Shown piece after piece: positions 61,744 to 64,000 of a DNA stretch of 64,000 nucleotides; the first letter of the stretch is position 1, and the number at the start of each line of letters is the position of its first letter. The stretch spans positions 1 through 64,000 of the forward strand of contig NZ_JAUZDX010000019.1 of the NCBI RefSeq assembly GCF_030704685.1, in the 5' to 3' direction. This DNA is from Acidovorax sp. A1169 (GTDB taxonomy: Bacteria; Pseudomonadota; Gammaproteobacteria; Burkholderiales; Burkholderiaceae_C). The translations under genes and the position numbers were made by a program. Below the pieces are notes generated by a model. The model did not search any database and was not told where the DNA came from. It saw only the letters and a program-made list of their open reading frames with translations.

Positions 61744-63617
61744 CACTTGGCACCCCCGGCGCTCGCGTTGCGCTTCATGAACGCCGCCAGCGGCCGGATC
61801 ACGTTGTTCGTCGCATCGTCATCGGCCGTCACGATGCCCACGTGCGAGTAGCCCTCGCTCATGTGCACCTCAAAGCCACCGTCCACCCCGCCGTACTGGC
61901 GGTTGACCACCAGCGTGGGTTGGCCGGTGGGCGTGCGCGCAATGCCGGCCTTGCAGCTGGCTGCGGCGCAGGGCGCTATCGCCTCGGCAAAGCCGCGCCA
62001 GATGCCGGCCACGGGTGTGAGGCCATTGGTGCCGCCAAACGCTATGACGGGGATGTTGATCTTGCGCGCCTGCGTCTGGTTCACGATGTCGGCCCGGCCG
62101 CGCCCGCCCTGGCTGGCGGGCAGCGACAGGGCGCTGGTGTCCAGCCCCAGATTGGCGCCGCCGCTGCCTTCGGCGTTGCCCAGCAGCAGGCCCGAGCTGG
62201 GGTAGTACCAGTCGCTGTAGGTGGTGTTGCCCACAAACAGCGCGCGCGACATGCGCTTGAGGTTGGTGGGCTCCACCTCCTTGCCCCAGGCCGGCGGGTT
62301 GGCCACCAGCGTGGCCGGCTGCGGGCCAAAGTCGCGATAGGCCGCTGCGGGCAGCGGGTCGGTGTTGTCCAGCCAGGTGCGCAGGCCATCCGCACGCGCC
62401 GGGCCCAGGGCGCCCATGGATACGGAATAGAACACCGTGCGCTGCAGGTTGTCATCGTCCATGAAGGTGCCGATGGCCGCGCCCGCCGTCACGGCAAAGT
62501 CGCGCTTGGTGAAGTCTGCCACGCGGTTGTAGACGTTGTTGCCCGCCACGCCCCCCTGGTCTGCCTGCAGCAGCGCCTGCGTGCCGTTGACCGTGCCCTC
62601 AAAGGCCATCTGCATGCCTGCGATCTCGGTCGATGCGCTCACGCGCGGCGTGAGGCCCGGGCGCGACACAAACCCCGGCTCCGCCCCCGAGGCCACTGCC
62701 GCATACAGCCCGCCATCGGCCGCGCGCACCACCGCATCGAGCTGCGCCGCCGTGGGCGCGCTCGTTGCCAGGGCACCGCCGGGGCCCTCGAACAGCACCA
62801 GCCCCTTGAGCTTGGTGTAGCCCGGCTGCGCCGGCCCCGTGCCCGTGAGGTTGAAGTCCGTGGCTGCATAGCGCGCCACAAAGCCCGTGCCCGCCGAATG
62901 CCCGCCCAGAAACACATTGCCATCGCGCGCCACCGTGTGCGCTGCGGTCACCACCGCGTCCAGGTCCAGCGAATGCACCTGCGGCGTCCAGTCCGCCAAA
63001 AACGGGATCTCGCGGCTGTCATGGAACACCGCGCGCCGCGCCAGCTTGGCCGGCAGTGGCAGCCCCAGTTCGCCACCGTACAAGAAGTTCAGGCCCAGCG
63101 CCGCATCGCGCTCGCGCTCGGCGATCTGCAGGCCCTCCATGTCCTGCAGCGCCACGGACCGGCGGTCTACCCCCCACACCTCCACCACCGCCTGGTGGTC
63201 GGCCCACATGCGGCGCACCAGGTTCTCGGCCAGGATGAGGTAGCTGTGCGAGGCTGCCAGGGTGCCCGGCATCGCCACCAGCACCGCATCCACCGGCTTG
63301 CCTGTATTGGCCGCCAGCCCGTAGCGCGTGTAGCGCACCCGGTTCAAATCCGGCCCCGCCGCGCCAAACTGCGTGGCCAGCTTGCTGCCCGCTGCCACGG
63401 TGACGCCTGTCGTGCCCGGCGTGCGCGCCGCCTTGGCGCGGCTGGCCAGCTCGTGCGTGCTGATGGTGAACTCGCCGGAGGTGGTGCCACCATCCACCAG
63501 CGCCTGCCCACCACCGCCGCAGGCCGTGAGTGCAGCGGCCAGGGTCAGGCTCAGCAGCGTGCGGCGCAGGGGCACGCCGGTGTGGTGGTTGCCGGTATCT
63601 CTTCTGTTCTTTTGCAT
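61743..63617 (-). CDS. Lipoprotein alpha/beta hydrolase (large)
   Basis: 624 residues. Lipobox region LLSLTLAAALTACGGGG. The nucleophile elbow is FLGGHSAGTGFVARYAATDF and the C-terminal active-site His candidate is EVHMSEGYSHVGIVTADD. GLKGLVLFEGPGG-like and NIPVIAFGGTNGLTPVAG segments mark the hydrolase fold. AAGGAGA lies a few bases before the ATG at 63617. It is cotranscribed with the smaller hydrolase. I cannot assign it to a named esterase family; a polyhydroxyalkanoate- or ester-degrading role is only a possibility. A TetR-like gene lies just upstream on the same strand. Confidence 0.78.
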   Translation of the reverse strand: MQKNRRDTGNHHTGVPLRRTLLSLTLAAALTACGGGGQALVDGGTTSGEFTISTHELASRAKAARTPGTTGVTVAAGSKLATQFGAAGPDLNRVRYTRYGLAANTGKPVDAVLVAMPGTLAASHSYLILAENLVRRMWADHQAVVEVWGVDRRSVALQDMEGLQIAERERDAALGLNFLYGGELGLPLPAKLARRAVFHDSREIPFLADWTPQVHSLDLDAVVTAAHTVARDGNVFLGGHSAGTGFVARYAATDFNLTGTGPAQPGYTKLKGLVLFEGPGGALATSAPTAAQLDAVVRAADGGLYAAVASGAEPGFVSRPGLTPRVSASTEIAGMQMAFEGTVNGTQALLQADQGGVAGNNVYNRVADFTKRDFAVTAGAAIGTFMDDDNLQRTVFYSVSMGALGPARADGLRTWLDNTDPLPAAAYRDFGPQPATLVANPPAWGKEVEPTNLKRMSRALFVGNTTYSDWYYPSSGLLLGNAEGSGGANLGLDTSALSLPASQGGRGRADIVNQTQARKINIPVIAFGGTNGLTPVAGIWRGFAEAIAPCAAASCKAGIARTPTGQPTLVVNRQYGGVDGGFEVHMSEGYSHVGIVTADDDATNNVIRPLAAFMKRNASAGGAK

Positions 63618-63771
63618 GCTTGTCTCCTTGATGGTGTGGGAAGTGGTGGGTAAAAAATGGGCGCAAGCTGGCGCTGCAGGTGCATCGACGGGGCAGCACA
63701 CACGCGGGTTTGATCCGTTGCGGCGCAGTGCGCCGTGGGTGGGGGGGGGCTCGCTCAGGCCGGGTAAGTGG

Positions 63772-64000
63772 TCACTTCAGTAGCCCGGCCTCCAGGTAGT
63801 CGAGGAATTCTTCTTGCTCTCGCGCTTCGTTGCCGGGCATCGAAAGTTCCATGGCGCCAAAGGGCGAGCGCCGCATATAGCTGCGGTACGAGATGCCGTA
63901 GTACACGGCGTTCATGGTCAGCAGCAGCCGAAACTGGATCGTCTCGCGCCCCACGGCGGGCATCAGCGCCTGCAGCCGCGCCAGGGTCAGCTCCAGCGTG
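63772..64000 (-). CDS. TetR-type regulator, 3' part (start beyond the window)
   Basis: The open frame enters from the right edge; about 76 residues are visible, beginning TLELTLARLQALMPAVGRET and continuing QFRLLLTMNAVYYGISYRSY with an acidic end (EFLDYLEAGLLK). This is the typical C-terminus of TetR/AcrR regulators, where such a helix forms the dimer interface. The DNA-binding domain is outside the window, so the call rests on the tail. It would be a natural regulator of the two lipoprotein hydrolases downstream. Confidence 0.55.
   Translation of the reverse strand, partial: TLELTLARLQALMPAVGRETIQFRLLLTMNAVYYGISYRSYMRRSPFGAMELSMPGNEAREQEEFLDYLEAGLLK

Overview
The window reads as chromosomal DNA of a high-G+C betaproteobacterium, most likely family Comamonadaceae and close to Acidovorax, Delftia or Comamonas. 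The reasons are an sdhCDAB-sdhE-gltA operon with a GntR gene and a divergent mdh-tam-citE-like-acnB run, two Bug-type solute receptors, an etfA/acyl-CoA dehydrogenase pair and a nag-type salicylate/gentisate cluster. The genus is inferred from gene content and order; no search was run.

Layout. 1-4.9 kb: end of etfA, an acyl-CoA dehydrogenase, a nitronate-monooxygenase-like flavoprotein and a branched-chain amino-acid-type binding protein. 5-13.4 kb: acyltransferase, LETM1-like small membrane protein, rnk, a benzoylformate decarboxylase with a Bug receptor and divergent LysR regulator, a methylglyoxal-synthase-like protein with two tandem domains, and a radical-SAM protein behind a clear LexA box. 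13.5-22.8 kb: an aromatic catabolic cluster. A NagR/DntR-like regulator diverges from a NagAa-like reductase; a long leftward operon carries oxygenase subunits (nagG/nagH-like), Rieske ferredoxin, a second FAD/NAD reductase, fumarylpyruvate hydrolase, gentisate dioxygenase, a Bug receptor and maleylpyruvate isomerase. Together these predict salicylate (or a substituted salicylate) to gentisate to maleylpyruvate to fumarylpyruvate to fumarate and pyruvate. 22.8-23.6 kb: gene debris. 23.6-28.8 kb: eptA-like phosphoethanolamine transferase, glutathione-dependent formaldehyde oxidation (frmA-fghA) and a GlxA-type regulator.

28.8-31.9 kb is an accessory island made of insertion-sequence fragments (IS3, IS66, possible IS21-like ends), a membrane chemoreceptor, a hypothetical gene with an in-frame stop, a second AraC tail and a leucine-rich-repeat remnant. 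32-44.7 kb is core TCA-cycle territory. The sdhCDAB-sdhE-gltA genes run leftward to a strong terminator; the GntR gene and mdh diverge around a perfect palindrome; mdh, tam, a CitE-like lyase, a Lys/Ala-rich exported protein and acnB run rightward to another terminator.

44.8-64 kb is mixed: a DUF3592/ankyrin membrane protein behind a candidate Pho box, an unknown two-part protein, LysR/TSUP exporter, a UvrD-like helicase, a mipA/TetR-C-like/two-component-system operon, mlaA, an NTF2-like/MBL-fold operon with a divergent LysR gene, and two lipoprotein alpha/beta hydrolases followed by the 3' part of a TetR-like gene at the edge. I saw no rRNA, tRNA, CRISPR array, intact prophage or intact insertion sequence.
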